A DNA stretch of 64,000 nt, from NCBI RefSeq assembly GCF_043951865.1, contig NZ_JBINJF010000001.1:248001-312000 (forward strand), read 5' to 3'. The notes beneath the pieces were generated by a model. That model had not been told where the DNA came from. It ran no database searches and saw only the letters and a list, made by a program, of their open reading frames with translations. Position 1 is the first letter of the stretch; every line of letters begins with the position of its first letter. The DNA comes from JAMQKA01 sp043951865 (GTDB lineage: Bacteria > Bacteroidota > Rhodothermia > Balneolales > Balneolaceae). The translations under genes were made by a program, and so were the position numbers. Below, one piece after another: positions 16,540 to 24,705 of the stretch.

Positions 16540-17064
16540 TTACAGTTCAATCATCGATTCCATGTTTTCCAATCGTTTTTCCCCGATCCCCTTGATCTTC
16601 ACAAGTTCGCGGATGGTTTGAAATTTCCCGCTGCTGTCGCGGTAGGCGACGATTCGCCGGGCGTATACCGGTCCCACCCCCGGCAGCTCCTGCAGTTTTT
16701 GTACGCTCGCGGTATTGATATTGATCCGGGTCGTATCGTTGCCAGCCCCCTTTCCGGGTTCGCTAGTCGTGGTATCTTCCGGGACAGGAATCGTATCTGC
16801 AGAGGTTACGGCCGGTCTCACTTCCACCGGTCCCGGATTGTACCGGCGCATCAACTCCGCTTCCTGTCGGGCGATCAATTTCGTTTTACGATCAAATTCC
16901 CGCTTGATCTCGGCATAATCCCCGGCTTCAGCCGCAGGTTGTGGTTCCAAAAAAACATTTACCAGCGAAATGACGAGCAATACCATTATCAGCACGGACA
17001 GAGTAACCCGCTCCTGCCGCGTTATCCTCAGTTTTTCCAACAAAAAGAATATGTTCCTGTTCAT
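16540..17064 (-). CDS. ComEA-like helix-hairpin-helix protein
   Basis: A 174-residue protein with a short cytoplasmic start, one membrane segment (about residues 20-40, VTLSVLIMVLLVISLVNVFL), a charged and Ser/Thr-rich linker, and a C-terminal double helix-hairpin-helix. The latter reads INTASVQKLQELPGVGPVYARRIVAYR followed by IRELVKIKGIGEKRLENM, the typical ComEA DNA-binding unit. ComEA receives incoming DNA in the periplasm of competent cells, but many Bacteroidota proteins with this plan have no proven role. It stands alone between porX and a repeat-bearing gap. Confidence 0.85.
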   Translation of the reverse strand: MNRNIFFLLEKLRITRQERVTLSVLIMVLLVISLVNVFLEPQPAAEAGDYAEIKREFDRKTKLIARQEAELMRRYNPGPVEVRPAVTSADTIPVPEDTTTSEPGKGAGNDTTRININTASVQKLQELPGVGPVYARRIVAYRDSSGKFQTIRELVKIKGIGEKRLENMESMIEL

Positions 17065-17454
17065 CGGTCTCTCCTCTCTTCGTTTTTGCCATTTGTTTTT
17101 ATGGACCGTCCCAAAGGCCGATCCTTACAAAAAATCTTGTTTTACAACCAGATTAGTGAGATGTTTGGCTGCAGCGAAGGGACAACGAGAGCCCGACCCT
17201 GGTGTCCAGTGAACCATCATCATTGGGCTTACCGAATACTGAAACGCAGGTGAGGCTGATGCTGCGGATTAACCACAAAGTAGTTGTTCAAACAGCACCT
17301 TCATATGGTCTTCGTGCAGATCAGCCTGATCGCTGATATCCGCGTTATGCCAGTAATGCCGAATCCAGGGCTTGACACGACACTAGTATAATTGTTGATG
17401 AATCAGTAAAGAAGTAATTAGTGCAATACCGAGTGATTGGCAACAGATAAAAGC
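17065..17454. other. Long intergenic region holding repeat family 2
   Basis: About 390 bases between two divergent genes. It contains copy 2 of repeat family 2 (17238-17310). To its right (17311-17346) is a segment that is roughly the inverse of the left part (gcagatcagcctgatcgctg). I see no open reading frame with coding character and no clear promoter, although promoters for both neighbours must lie here. Confidence 0.5.
17238..17310 (+). repeat. Interspersed repeat family 2, copy 2
   Basis: Near-copy of 1729-1801 in the same orientation, with about four of five bases shared by eye and no large gaps. Conserved runs include CTGCGGATTAACCACA and TTCAAACA. Its right flank contains an imperfect inverted version of the left half, giving the element a palindromic plan. 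It lies upstream of the alpha/beta hydrolase gene. Confidence 0.6.
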
Positions 17455-18264
17455 ATGAGCACACAATACGCTTTCTCCTATAACCACCTGGATATCGCCT
17501 ACAGAAAAATGGGGCGGGGCAAACCACTGGTAATGCTGCACGGATGGGGTACCAGTGGACAGGTACTGCTGCCGCTTGCCGAAATGCTCTCCGACATCCG
17601 CACCTGCTACGTCCTGGACCTGCCTGGTTTTGGCCATTCCCCGGCTCCCCCTCACCCCTGGGCGATCGATGACTACGCCGATATGGTTCAATCATTTGCG
17701 AAATCCCTCGATCTGAATCCCGTCGACCTGCTGGTTCACTCCTTCGGTGGGAGAATTGCCCTGAAACTCTGTGCCCGCGAATGGGGAAAACGAGCGGTCG
17801 ACAAAGTGCTGATCACCGGCGGTGCGGGCATGAAACCCAAACGAAGTGTCAAATTCCACTTCAAAAAGTATCTTGCAAAAACGCTTAAAGCCCCCCTCCT
17901 GCTGCTGTCCGGCCAGGCCAGGGAAAAGGCGTTACAAGCATTACGTGGAACCGCACTGTGGAAATGGCTGGGTTCCTCCGACTACCAGAAGCTTTCAGGT
18001 GTAATGCGGGAGACCTTTGTCAAATCTGTCACAGAGCACCTGGAATCCTGCCTGCCCGAAATTCCGCACGAAGTGCTGCTCCTCTGGGGCCGTGACGACG
18101 AAGCCACGCCGCTCTACCAGGGCGAACGCATGGAAAAAGGCATTGAAAACGCTGCTTTGGTCACCATTGAACATGCTGGGCACTACGCTTTTTTGGATCG
18201 CCCAAAGCATTTTGCCTCAATAACACGGGCTTTTTTAAAGGGTAAGTCCAGCTCAAAAAGGTGA
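17455..18264 (+). CDS. Alpha/beta hydrolase
   Basis: A 269-residue hydrolase started at the ATG at 17455; a TTG six codons upstream is less likely. The fold signature is clear: oxyanion strand PLVMLHGWGTSGQVLLPL, nucleophile elbow LLVHSFGGRIAL (serine in S-F-G-G), acid residue in LLWGRDDEATPL, and terminal histidine in IEHAGHYAFLDRP. The basic segment before the lid (KPKRSVKFHFKKYLAKTLKAP) is typical of small esterase or C-C hydrolase-like members. No substrate can be deduced. It is convergent with trhO, with a repeat copy between them. Confidence 0.88.
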   Translation: MSTQYAFSYNHLDIAYRKMGRGKPLVMLHGWGTSGQVLLPLAEMLSDIRTCYVLDLPGFGHSPAPPHPWAIDDYADMVQSFAKSLDLNPVDLLVHSFGGRIALKLCAREWGKRAVDKVLITGGAGMKPKRSVKFHFKKYLAKTLKAPLLLLSGQAREKALQALRGTALWKWLGSSDYQKLSGVMRETFVKSVTEHLESCLPEIPHEVLLLWGRDDEATPLYQGERMEKGIENAALVTIEHAGHYAFLDRPKHFASITRAFLKGKSSSKR

Positions 18265-18294
18265 CACAAGCAAGGCGCTCCCCCATTCGTCATA

Positions 18295-18403
18295 AGAGGC
18301 CTTAGCAAGACATTCGAATCACCGTTCGCAGGGAGTTGTACTTATGAGCTATATAAGATCGGTAGCACAACCACACAGGGCACCAGGTTCTGCAAAGGCC
18401 TCT
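18295..18403 (+). repeat. Structured interspersed repeat family 1, copy A
   Basis: A 109-base element bounded by AGAGGCCTTAGCAA on the left and its near-inverse TGCAAAGGCCTCT on the right. Inside are GGGAGTTGTACT and CGGTAGCACAACCACA, the two conserved hairpin blocks of the family in slightly decayed form. It has no reading frame and lies between the convergent hydrolase and trhO genes. Other copies: 33866-34014 (same orientation), 39045-39162 and 42922-43043 (reverse), with a fragment at 25518-25535. Confidence 0.75.
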
Positions 18404-18433
18404 AAAGTTACCACCAAAAAATGACTTTACTCA

Positions 18434-18476
18434 TCTCACGTCTCACGCCTCACGTCTGACGTCTGACCTCTCACTT
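18434..18476. repeat. Degenerate 7-bp tandem array at the trhO 3' end
   Basis: About six tandem units close to GTCTCAC/GTCTGAC run across the end of trhO. The array covers the stop codon (18443-18445) and the last ten or so codons, so the tail RSDVRREA of the protein is encoded by repeat sequence. Confidence 0.7.
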
Positions 18477-19420
18477 GCCAGCTCCCGCTCTTTAAAATTA
18501 TCGTCAAAATAGTTGTACCACTTTCGGAACGGGCGGAAGGCGTTTTCCGGATCAAACGGCCGTTTATATTCACTTTGGCGACACTCCTCGCTGCAGCAGC
18601 CCTCCATCATGCGCGCGCCCTCCTCCGAGCAGACAAACAGCTTGTTGCACTCCATGTTGGCGCAGTTGATGTAACTGTCGGCGGGCTTGCCGGTAATTTC
18701 ACAGCGGGCGATCGGCTCGAGGTTGTCTTTGTTGACCGGCACCACCAGTCGATCATCAAACACAAAGCACTTGCCCTTGTAATGCTTGCCGCCCTCCTCG
18801 TGGGCATACCGCAGGATACCGCCGTGCAGCTGGTTCACATCCTGCCAGCCTTTCTCTTTCATGAGCACCGAAAATTTTTCGCAGCGGATGCCACCGGTGC
18901 AGTACATCAGCACTTTTTTGTTCTTGGGCGCATCAAACTGCTCCAGCCAATCCGGGAACTCGTAAAAATTTTCGACTTCCGGCGTGATGGCCCCCTCAAA
19001 ATGACCGATCCTGCTCTCATAGTCATTTCGCACGTCAATCATTATATAGTCTTCGTCCGACTCCATCAGCTCTTTCCATTCGTGCGGTTCCAGGTAGTTA
19101 CCGCCATCCGCGGGATCCACTCCCTCTTCATGCAGGGCCACGATCTCATCCCGCGTCTTGCACTTAAGCTTGGCAAAAGGGATAAAATCGCTCGTATCGG
19201 TCTTGAAGTCGATGCCGTCAAAGCCTTCAATGGAGGTCAGGTGTTCCTTGTACTGCTGCACCTGTTCGGGGGTGCCGCCCAGCGTGCCGTTGATACCCTC
19301 TTCTCCAATATATATTCGTCCTTTAACACCCAGCTCCTTGCAAAACGCTTTATGCCGCTCGCAAAATGATTCCGGGTTCGCAATCTCCCTGAACTTGTAA
19401 TAAAGAATGACCTCGTACAT
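18443..19420 (-). CDS. trhO: tRNA uridine(34) hydroxylase TrhO (rhodanese domain)
   Basis: A 325-residue enzyme of the YceA/TrhO family, which hydroxylates U34 of certain tRNAs in an oxygen-dependent first step toward cmo5U or mo5U. The N-terminal domain has GRIYIGEEGINGTLGG (35-49). The rhodanese domain (about 115-215) carries the catalytic cysteine in YCTGGIRCEKF (C174, with C180). A cysteine-rich C-terminal region (NCANMECNKLFVC, GCCSEECR) is probably a metal site. The last residues derive from a tandem repeat that supplies the stop codon. The gene stands alone on this strand. Confidence 0.95.
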   Translation of the reverse strand: MYEVILYYKFREIANPESFCERHKAFCKELGVKGRIYIGEEGINGTLGGTPEQVQQYKEHLTSIEGFDGIDFKTDTSDFIPFAKLKCKTRDEIVALHEEGVDPADGGNYLEPHEWKELMESDEDYIMIDVRNDYESRIGHFEGAITPEVENFYEFPDWLEQFDAPKNKKVLMYCTGGIRCEKFSVLMKEKGWQDVNQLHGGILRYAHEEGGKHYKGKCFVFDDRLVVPVNKDNLEPIARCEITGKPADSYINCANMECNKLFVCSEEGARMMEGCCSEECRQSEYKRPFDPENAFRPFRKWYNYFDDNFKERELASERSDVRREA

Positions 19421-19540
19421 ATTCCTGCTTATGTTAGATTCGTAAAATGTGTGGATTCAAAACGCGTTATTGACTATTGCAAAACCCAAAATTAAGGGTA
19501 ATTTTGGAAGAAATGAACTCATAACTACCGGTAATATTGC

Positions 19541-21373
19541 GTGTTTCGCTTGGCTTCTACCTATACATTTCCTCTTTTCCTGACGGTTATTTTGCTTCTT
19601 TTCATTTCAACCGGCCTCGCACAGGATCAGGTTTCGGGTCGCGAATATCACGGGCATCCCGGACTTCAACAAATAGACGCGGACTTTCAGGATGGAGAGA
19701 TCAACCTTGACCAGAAAATACTGTACCAGTTGTATTCGGGAATAAAACCGCAGGCGCTACCCGCTGAATATCAAAGCGGGGAGCCCGGGCCGATCAAATG
19801 CGGGCTGCCGGCGATCCGGGCATTTGAAGCCGTCAAACAGCAGCTATCCGCAGCTACAGTCAACGAAATACAGTCGATGCTGCAATCCCAGACGCAGGCC
19901 CGGCAGTCATACCTGTCACCCAGTGGAAAATTCGAGATCTATTATGAGCAGAGCGGCAACAATGCCGCCCCCGCCGGCGATACCCAGCCCGCTAACGGTA
20001 TTCCGGACTATGTCGACCACGTGGCGGCAGCGGCCGATTCATCCTGGCGGCACCAGGTTCAGACCCTCGGCCACGCAGATCCCACAGCCGGTGGTTCAGC
20101 GCCTTATCCAATCTACATCGAAAATATCGGTGAAACGTACGGCTATACCGATTACGGATATAACCGGGGACTGAATGCCGATACTTATATTGTTATCCAC
20201 AACAACTTTGACGGCTTCCCCGAAAATTCTGATCCGGAAGGTAATCAAATCGGTGCGGTGAAAGTCACCGTTGCCCATGAACTGAAGCATGCCATCCAGT
20301 ATGCCAACAGTGAATGGTATGGATGGCAGCCTGAGGATCCCGAAAGTCCACATAGTTATCACTGGTCCGAAATGGATGCCACGTTAATGGAAGAGGTGGT
20401 CTATGACAATGTGAATGACTATTACAACTACATCGGAACCGGCGGACAAAGCGTGTTTGTATCACGAGATCACGCTATCCCCCAGGCTTATGACGGTGTC
20501 ACCTGGTTCATCTATTTCTGGGAGCGCTATGGGGAAGGATTTTGGCCAGCGGTTTGGCACCGAATTCAACAGCGATTCCATCAACAGCAGGTGCAACCAA
20601 ACCCCAATTACCTGACCATGATCGAGGCCATCACCCAGTCATTGCAAAAGGATTACGGGATATCTTTCGACCAAGCTTTTGCAGAATCTCACCTCTGGCA
20701 CTATGCTTCCGGCAGGGAGTATTCGCGGGCCGGTTATGGATTTGAGGAAAGTGTGAACTATCCCAGCCCGCTGATTAATTCGAGTCTATCAGCCCACGGT
20801 ATTGTTCAAGAAGAGCCGGCCGTATTATCGATGGGGGCACAATATATAGCCATAGATAAAGAGTCTGAACTGCAGGGCTATTTGAAAATGATCGCGGAAT
20901 ATGAGAACCAGAATGTCCAGGTAGGACTTATCGGATTCTACGATGATGGATCGGTTGACACCATTATTCGGGAAGGAAATATGTACCACGGGTTTAAGCT
21001 TACTACTTCCTGGAACTGGCAGGCCATTACACAAGCAGGAATTGTCATTTCCAACTCCGGAAAATCAGAATCTGGAGAATATAACCTGGAACTTGCTCCA
21101 TTTGCTTCAGAAGGGACTGAGGTTACTCAGAATTATCCAAACCCCTTCAATCCAACCACAAAAATTGAATTCGGTCTGCTTCAGCAATCGCACGTACAGT
21201 TGAGCGTGTATAACGTGGCGGGTCAAAAAGTGTCTACTCTCAGAGATGAAATACTTCCGGCCGGCGTTTATGAAGTTCTGTTTGACGGGTCAAACCTCGC
21301 CTCAGGAGTTTATTTTTACCGGCTGGTTACCGATCAGCAGGTTATTGTCAAAAAAATGACGCTTATTAAGTAA
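19541..21373 (+). CDS. Secreted zinc metalloprotease-like protein with T9SS sorting domain
   Basis: A 610-residue exported protein starting at GTG 19541. The signal peptide is residues 1-27 (FPLFLTVILLLFISTGLAQ). A metalloprotease core contains H246-E247-x-x-H250 (VAHELKHAIQY), followed by the acidic segment WSEMDATLMEEVVYD, which probably supplies the third ligand. The plan resembles the MXAN_6640-type putative metalloproteases. The last 80 residues are a type A T9SS sorting domain: YPNPFNPTTKIEFGL, then VQLSVYNVAGQKV, LPAGVYEVLFDGSNLASGVYFYRL and VKKMTLIK. It should be exported by Sec, then carried across the outer membrane by T9SS. It is monocistronic. Confidence 0.85.
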   Translation: MFRLASTYTFPLFLTVILLLFISTGLAQDQVSGREYHGHPGLQQIDADFQDGEINLDQKILYQLYSGIKPQALPAEYQSGEPGPIKCGLPAIRAFEAVKQQLSAATVNEIQSMLQSQTQARQSYLSPSGKFEIYYEQSGNNAAPAGDTQPANGIPDYVDHVAAAADSSWRHQVQTLGHADPTAGGSAPYPIYIENIGETYGYTDYGYNRGLNADTYIVIHNNFDGFPENSDPEGNQIGAVKVTVAHELKHAIQYANSEWYGWQPEDPESPHSYHWSEMDATLMEEVVYDNVNDYYNYIGTGGQSVFVSRDHAIPQAYDGVTWFIYFWERYGEGFWPAVWHRIQQRFHQQQVQPNPNYLTMIEAITQSLQKDYGISFDQAFAESHLWHYASGREYSRAGYGFEESVNYPSPLINSSLSAHGIVQEEPAVLSMGAQYIAIDKESELQGYLKMIAEYENQNVQVGLIGFYDDGSVDTIIREGNMYHGFKLTTSWNWQAITQAGIVISNSGKSESGEYNLELAPFASEGTEVTQNYPNPFNPTTKIEFGLLQQSHVQLSVYNVAGQKVSTLRDEILPAGVYEVLFDGSNLASGVYFYRLVTDQQVIVKKMTLIK

Positions 21374-21378
21374 TATTT

Positions 21379-21442
21379 CATGTTGCAGGATAAAGGTTTC
21401 AGGTTGAAAGTTGTGAATAGACAGTCTAAAACCTGCAACATG
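21379..21442. repeat. Palindromic text-like repeat between convergent genes
   Basis: CATGTTGCAGG (21379-21389) and CCTGCAACATG (21432-21442) pair perfectly over 11 bp. The interior contains further GTTGAAAGTTG-like units matched by CAACCTTCAAC just to the right. It lies between the convergent protease and hemW genes, ending about 20 bases from the hemW stop. A related text occurs at 22613-22672. Confidence 0.6.
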
Positions 21443-21461
21443 CAACCTTCAACATTATCCA

Positions 21462-22601
21462 TCAGTGCATCGTAATGATGTCCAGCAGAATCGAATCTGC
21501 AATTTTTCGACCTTCGACTGAAAGGCGGAGTCTGTCATTGCCGGCCATAAATTTGCCTTCATCCACTTTTTGATCGATATAGTCCTGCTGCCGTTCATTA
21601 AGTGAATAATTATAGCGATTAACCAGTTCCTTCTTTAAAATTCCCTCCCTTGTTCTCAGCCCCAGCATCAGACGCTCTTCAGCCAGCTGCAGTTTTGTAA
21701 GCTGCTCCTTCTGTTGCCGCATCGCCGACATTTCTTCACCAAGATACGCTTTCAAATCGGACTTGTTGCTCCAGCGCACTGCCCCGTCTTCGTCCCACCA
21801 GAACGAGTGCGCAGCCGGACCCAGCCCCAGGTAGTTTTCGTGCCGCCAGTAGCTGCTGTTGTGTACCGCCTCGTGACCCGGTTTGCTGTAGTTGCTCACC
21901 TCGTATTGCGGTATTCCGGCCTCTGCCAACCGCTCCACCACCAGGTCATAATGATCCGAAACCACCTCATCCTCCGGCGGCTGTATCCGCCCCAGTTCCA
22001 CTTGCCTGCCAAGCTTTGTCTTCGGCTCCACCGTCAGTGAGTACGCCGATACGTGCGGGGGATCAAAACTGATCAGCGTTTCCAGGTCCTCCTGCAGGCC
22101 CTGCAGGCTCTGCCCCGGGTTGCCGTAGATAAGATCCGCCGTAAAGGTGTGGAAACCGGTAGATTTGAGCAGTTCCAGGCACGCCAGGGCTTCCTCCCGG
22201 TTGTGCGCTCGATTCATGAACTCCAGAAGCTCCGGCTTGAACGACTGCACGCCCATGCTCGAACGCGTGATTCCCACATCCAGCAGATCGCCGAGGTAAG
22301 CCCTGCTCACATCATCGGGATTCATCTCCAGAGTAATTTCTTCGGTCTCCAGCAAGAAGGTCTTGCGGAGGGCTCTCATGATGCGATCAAGAGCTCCAGC
22401 GTTTAACAGCGATGGCGTTCCGCCCCCGAAATAGATCGAACGCACCGGCTCTTCGGTGTATTTTGTATCCTGGTATGATTCGACCTCCTCGATCAGCCTC
22501 TTCACGAACTGATCACGGTAGCCCGTACGGGTTACGAAATAGAAATCGCAGTACGAGCACGCCTGCCTGCAAAACGGGATATGGAGGTAAATTCCAGACA
22601 T
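21462..22601 (-). CDS. hemW: Radical SAM heme chaperone HemW
   Basis: A 379-residue radical SAM protein. The cluster motif is C11-x3-C15-x2-C18 in PFCRQACSYCDF, with the GGGTPSLL motif at about 59-66 and the HemN/HemW-type C-terminal winged helix (EERLMLGLRTREGI...). HemW binds heme and inserts it into respiratory enzymes; it lacks coproporphyrinogen dehydrogenase activity. The N-terminus lacks the extra cysteine-bearing region of true HemN, and the length fits HemW (about 380), not HemN (about 450). It is followed at both ends by palindromic repeats. Confidence 0.93.
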   Translation of the reverse strand: MSGIYLHIPFCRQACSYCDFYFVTRTGYRDQFVKRLIEEVESYQDTKYTEEPVRSIYFGGGTPSLLNAGALDRIMRALRKTFLLETEEITLEMNPDDVSRAYLGDLLDVGITRSSMGVQSFKPELLEFMNRAHNREEALACLELLKSTGFHTFTADLIYGNPGQSLQGLQEDLETLISFDPPHVSAYSLTVEPKTKLGRQVELGRIQPPEDEVVSDHYDLVVERLAEAGIPQYEVSNYSKPGHEAVHNSSYWRHENYLGLGPAAHSFWWDEDGAVRWSNKSDLKAYLGEEMSAMRQQKEQLTKLQLAEERLMLGLRTREGILKKELVNRYNYSLNERQQDYIDQKVDEGKFMAGNDRLRLSVEGRKIADSILLDIITMH

Positions 22602-22612
22602 TGCATTCGTTA

Positions 22613-22672
22613 GAGGTTGAATGTTACAGGTTTCTCAAACCTATAACCTGCAACCTGCAACTTTCAATTTTT
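22613..22672. repeat. Palindromic text-like repeat at the gamma-carbonic anhydrase 3' end
   Basis: The segment has TTGAATGTT facing AACTTTCAA and an inner AGGTTT-CTC-AAACCT hairpin, with the tandem ACCTGCA ACCTGCA between. It includes the stop codon of the gamma-carbonic anhydrase gene (22664-22666). Its wording matches the repeat at 21379-21450. Confidence 0.55.
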
Positions 22673-23212
22673 TGGACTATAGAACGGGTTTTCATCGTAG
22701 GTATCTTTCTGCTGGTACGCGCGGGAGTACTTGATATAGTTTTCAGAGTGTTTCTTTATGGATGCGATCTCCTCATCGCTCAGCTTCCGCTTCTTCTGCA
22801 CCGGCGATCCCATGTAGAGATAGCCTGACTCCAGCGTTTTGCCCGGGGGGACCAGGCTGCCCGCTGCCACGATGACATTGCTCTCGATGACGGCCTCATC
22901 CAGCACCGTGGTGTTTATGCCGATCAGCACGCGGTCGTGGATGGTGCATCCGTGAATCATGGCGCTGTGACCAATTGTCACTTCATCGCCAATCTTTGTG
23001 GGACCCGTTTGATTCATCACATGGATGCAGGCGTTGTCCTGTACATTGCTTCGCTTCCCGATCTGGATCCAGTTCACATCGCCCCGGATCGTCACGTTAA
23101 ACCACACGCTGCTCTGGCTGCCGATAGTGACATCCCCGATAATATCAGCGCTGGGAGCCACGAAAACAGTGTCGTCAAATTGCGGTGATCGGTTGATAAA
23201 TTCGTAAATCAT
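22664..23212 (-). CDS. Gamma-carbonic anhydrase family protein
   Basis: A 182-residue left-handed beta-helix protein of the CaiE/YrdA/gamma-CA type. Hexapeptide repeats run from residue 20 to about 140. The metal-site segments are present: RGDVNWIQIGKRSNVQDNACIH, IGHSAMIHGC and the H-D turn. A C-terminal helix follows (LSDEEIASIKKHSENYIKYSRAYQQ). Activity as a carbonic anhydrase is proven for few members, so the reaction is uncertain. The stop codon lies inside a palindromic repeat. The gene is between hemW and the thiamine operon on the same strand but separated from each. Confidence 0.9.
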   Translation of the reverse strand: MIYEFINRSPQFDDTVFVAPSADIIGDVTIGSQSSVWFNVTIRGDVNWIQIGKRSNVQDNACIHVMNQTGPTKIGDEVTIGHSAMIHGCTIHDRVLIGINTTVLDEAVIESNVIVAAGSLVPPGKTLESGYLYMGSPVQKKRKLSDEEIASIKKHSENYIKYSRAYQQKDTYDENPFYSPKN

Positions 23213-23290
23213 CGTTTTTCGTTAATAAGAATTGGTTATTGGCAACTGTTTGTCCTGTACGTTGCGAAGATAAGCATAAAAGTTACCTAT

Positions 23291-23400
23291 TTCGTATTGC
23301 GTACTGCGTATTTGGAAGTGTTCCTCAATTCATATCTGTTATTGCAATACGGAATACGCAGTACACTACTGGCGCGAGCGTCCCGCTCGTGTCCTTTTTT
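23291..23400. repeat. Palindromic repeats downstream of the thiamine operon
   Basis: Two adjoining structures. GTACTGCGTATT (23301-23312) pairs perfectly with AATACGCAGTAC (23353-23364). Then about 23371-23394 a 10-bp wobble-containing stem around CGAGCG-TCC-CGCTCG is followed by TTTTTT on the plus strand. The leftward thiamine transcript would enter this region, yet the T-run is on the opposite strand. No gene is visible in the 249-base gap. Confidence 0.55.
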
Positions 23401-23461
23401 AACACCTTTTTGTTGCTCTACATACTGCTTCTCTATAATACTCTCGAAGCAGCGTTTCAGG

Positions 23462-24082
23462 CTACACGGTTTCTACAAACTTGCGGGCTGCCTCACCCGG
23501 ATCGTCTGCCGCGCAAATGGCAGAGGATAAAGCTATGATATCCGCTCCGGCCTCAAATACATCCCGGGCGTTCTCCAGCGTGATGCCTCCGATAGCCACT
23601 AGCGGAATCGAAACCGCCTCTGCCACCTCGCGCAGCGTTTCCAATCCGCGTGGCGGGTAGTGTTTTTGTTTAGTGGTAGTTTCGAATATATGACCCAGCG
23701 CCACGTAATCAGCCCCGGCCTGTTCCACCTGCAGCGCTTCTTCAACTGTTGATGATGTACCGCCAATAATCTTCTCCTTTCCAAGCACCTTCCGCGCAGC
23801 GGGAATGGGGAGATCGTCCTGTCCCAGGTGCACGCCGTCGGCCCCGCCTGCCAGGGCCAGATCCGCCCGGTCATTCACGATAAACGTTGTTTCAGTACCT
23901 GATGTTATCTCGGCGATTTCCCTGATCTCAGCGATCGATTCCCGCGCCGTCATCTGCTTGTTGCGGTACTGGATCATCTGCACGCCCGCTTCCACGGTCA
24001 TCATGGCTAGTTCCACATGGGAGAAACGGTGTTGAATAATTGTATCCGTAATTAAATAAATGCCTTTTAAGCCTTTGCTCAT
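23462..24082 (-). CDS. thiE: Thiamine phosphate synthase
   Basis: A 206-residue TIM-barrel enzyme that joins HMP-PP and thiazole phosphate to thiamine phosphate. The ATG at 24080-24082 (MSKGLKGIYLITD) overlaps the previous gene's stop by four bases; a longer frame adds 35 unlikely residues. Conserved motifs are IQYRNKQ, FIVNDRADLALAGGADGVHLGQDDLP (pyrophosphate and magnesium site), GGTSSTVEEAL, GADYVALGHIFETTTK and LVAIGGIT. Of the two paralogues this one keeps the GVHLGQxDL and T-T-K motifs of true ThiE. It is last in the riboswitch-controlled operon. Confidence 0.9.
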   Translation of the reverse strand: MSKGLKGIYLITDTIIQHRFSHVELAMMTVEAGVQMIQYRNKQMTARESIAEIREIAEITSGTETTFIVNDRADLALAGGADGVHLGQDDLPIPAARKVLGKEKIIGGTSSTVEEALQVEQAGADYVALGHIFETTTKQKHYPPRGLETLREVAEAVSIPLVAIGGITLENARDVFEAGADIIALSSAICAADDPGEAARKFVETV

Positions 24083-24705
24083 AACGTTGATAGTAATTGT
24101 TCCCATTCCTGAACTTTTGCAGAAACATCCTTCGCCCCCATAATCGATGAAATTCCGGCAACACCATATGCTCCTGCCTTTAAACATCCCGGAGCACGTC
24201 CTGTTGTGAGTCCCCCGACGGCGTACACCGGAATCGAAACGATTTGACTCACGTGACGCAGCTTGTCAAGACCCTGCGGTGCTCCATATTTCGCTTTTGA
24301 TGCGGTATAAAACACCGGACCAAACAGCAGGAAATCGGCGCCGCAGCTCTCTGCCCGGACAGCCGATTCGACGGAATGCACGCTGGTGCCGATGATCAGT
24401 GATGAATCGAGCTCCTTAATATCTGCAGGAGAGATGCTGGTTTCCCGGCAGTGAACGCCATCAGCCCCCACGGCCAGGGCGATGTCTGCGCGGTCGTTTA
24501 CAAATAATTGTGCATCCCATCTTGAAGTTATCTCCCGCAGCTTTTCGGCATGTTCAAACAGCGCTCTGCCTGAAAGATCTTTCTCCCTGAGTTGCACGGC
24601 CTTAATCCCGTTACGGCATGCCTTTTCCACCACTTCGGCAAGCGGACGCGGCGCACATTTTTTTCGATCGGTAATCAGGTAGTATCGGAAGGATGTTCTA
24701 CTCAT
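24079..24705 (-). CDS. tenI: ThiE/TenI paralogue, probable thiazole tautomerase
   Basis: A 208-residue TIM-barrel protein started at the ATG 24703-24705 (MSRTSFRYYLITD), overlapping the end of thiG by eight bases. It resembles ThiE but differs at the active site: DGVHCRETSIS replaces GVHLGQDDL, and LLFGPVFYTASKAKYG replaces the canonical T-x-TK loop. TenI proteins look like ThiE yet aromatise the ThiG product (thiazole tautomer) and lack synthase activity. Position next to thiG supports TenI. A second ThiE cannot be excluded from sequence alone. Confidence 0.75.
   Translation of the reverse strand: MSRTSFRYYLITDRKKCAPRPLAEVVEKACRNGIKAVQLREKDLSGRALFEHAEKLREITSRWDAQLFVNDRADIALAVGADGVHCRETSISPADIKELDSSLIIGTSVHSVESAVRAESCGADFLLFGPVFYTASKAKYGAPQGLDKLRHVSQIVSIPVYAVGGLTTGRAPGCLKAGAYGVAGISSIMGAKDVSAKVQEWEQLLSTL

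Noticed and set aside
18434..18476. CRISPR-like array at the trhO end
   Set aside because: Units are 7 bases long with no spacers, far from CRISPR repeat and spacer lengths, and no cas gene is present anywhere in the window.
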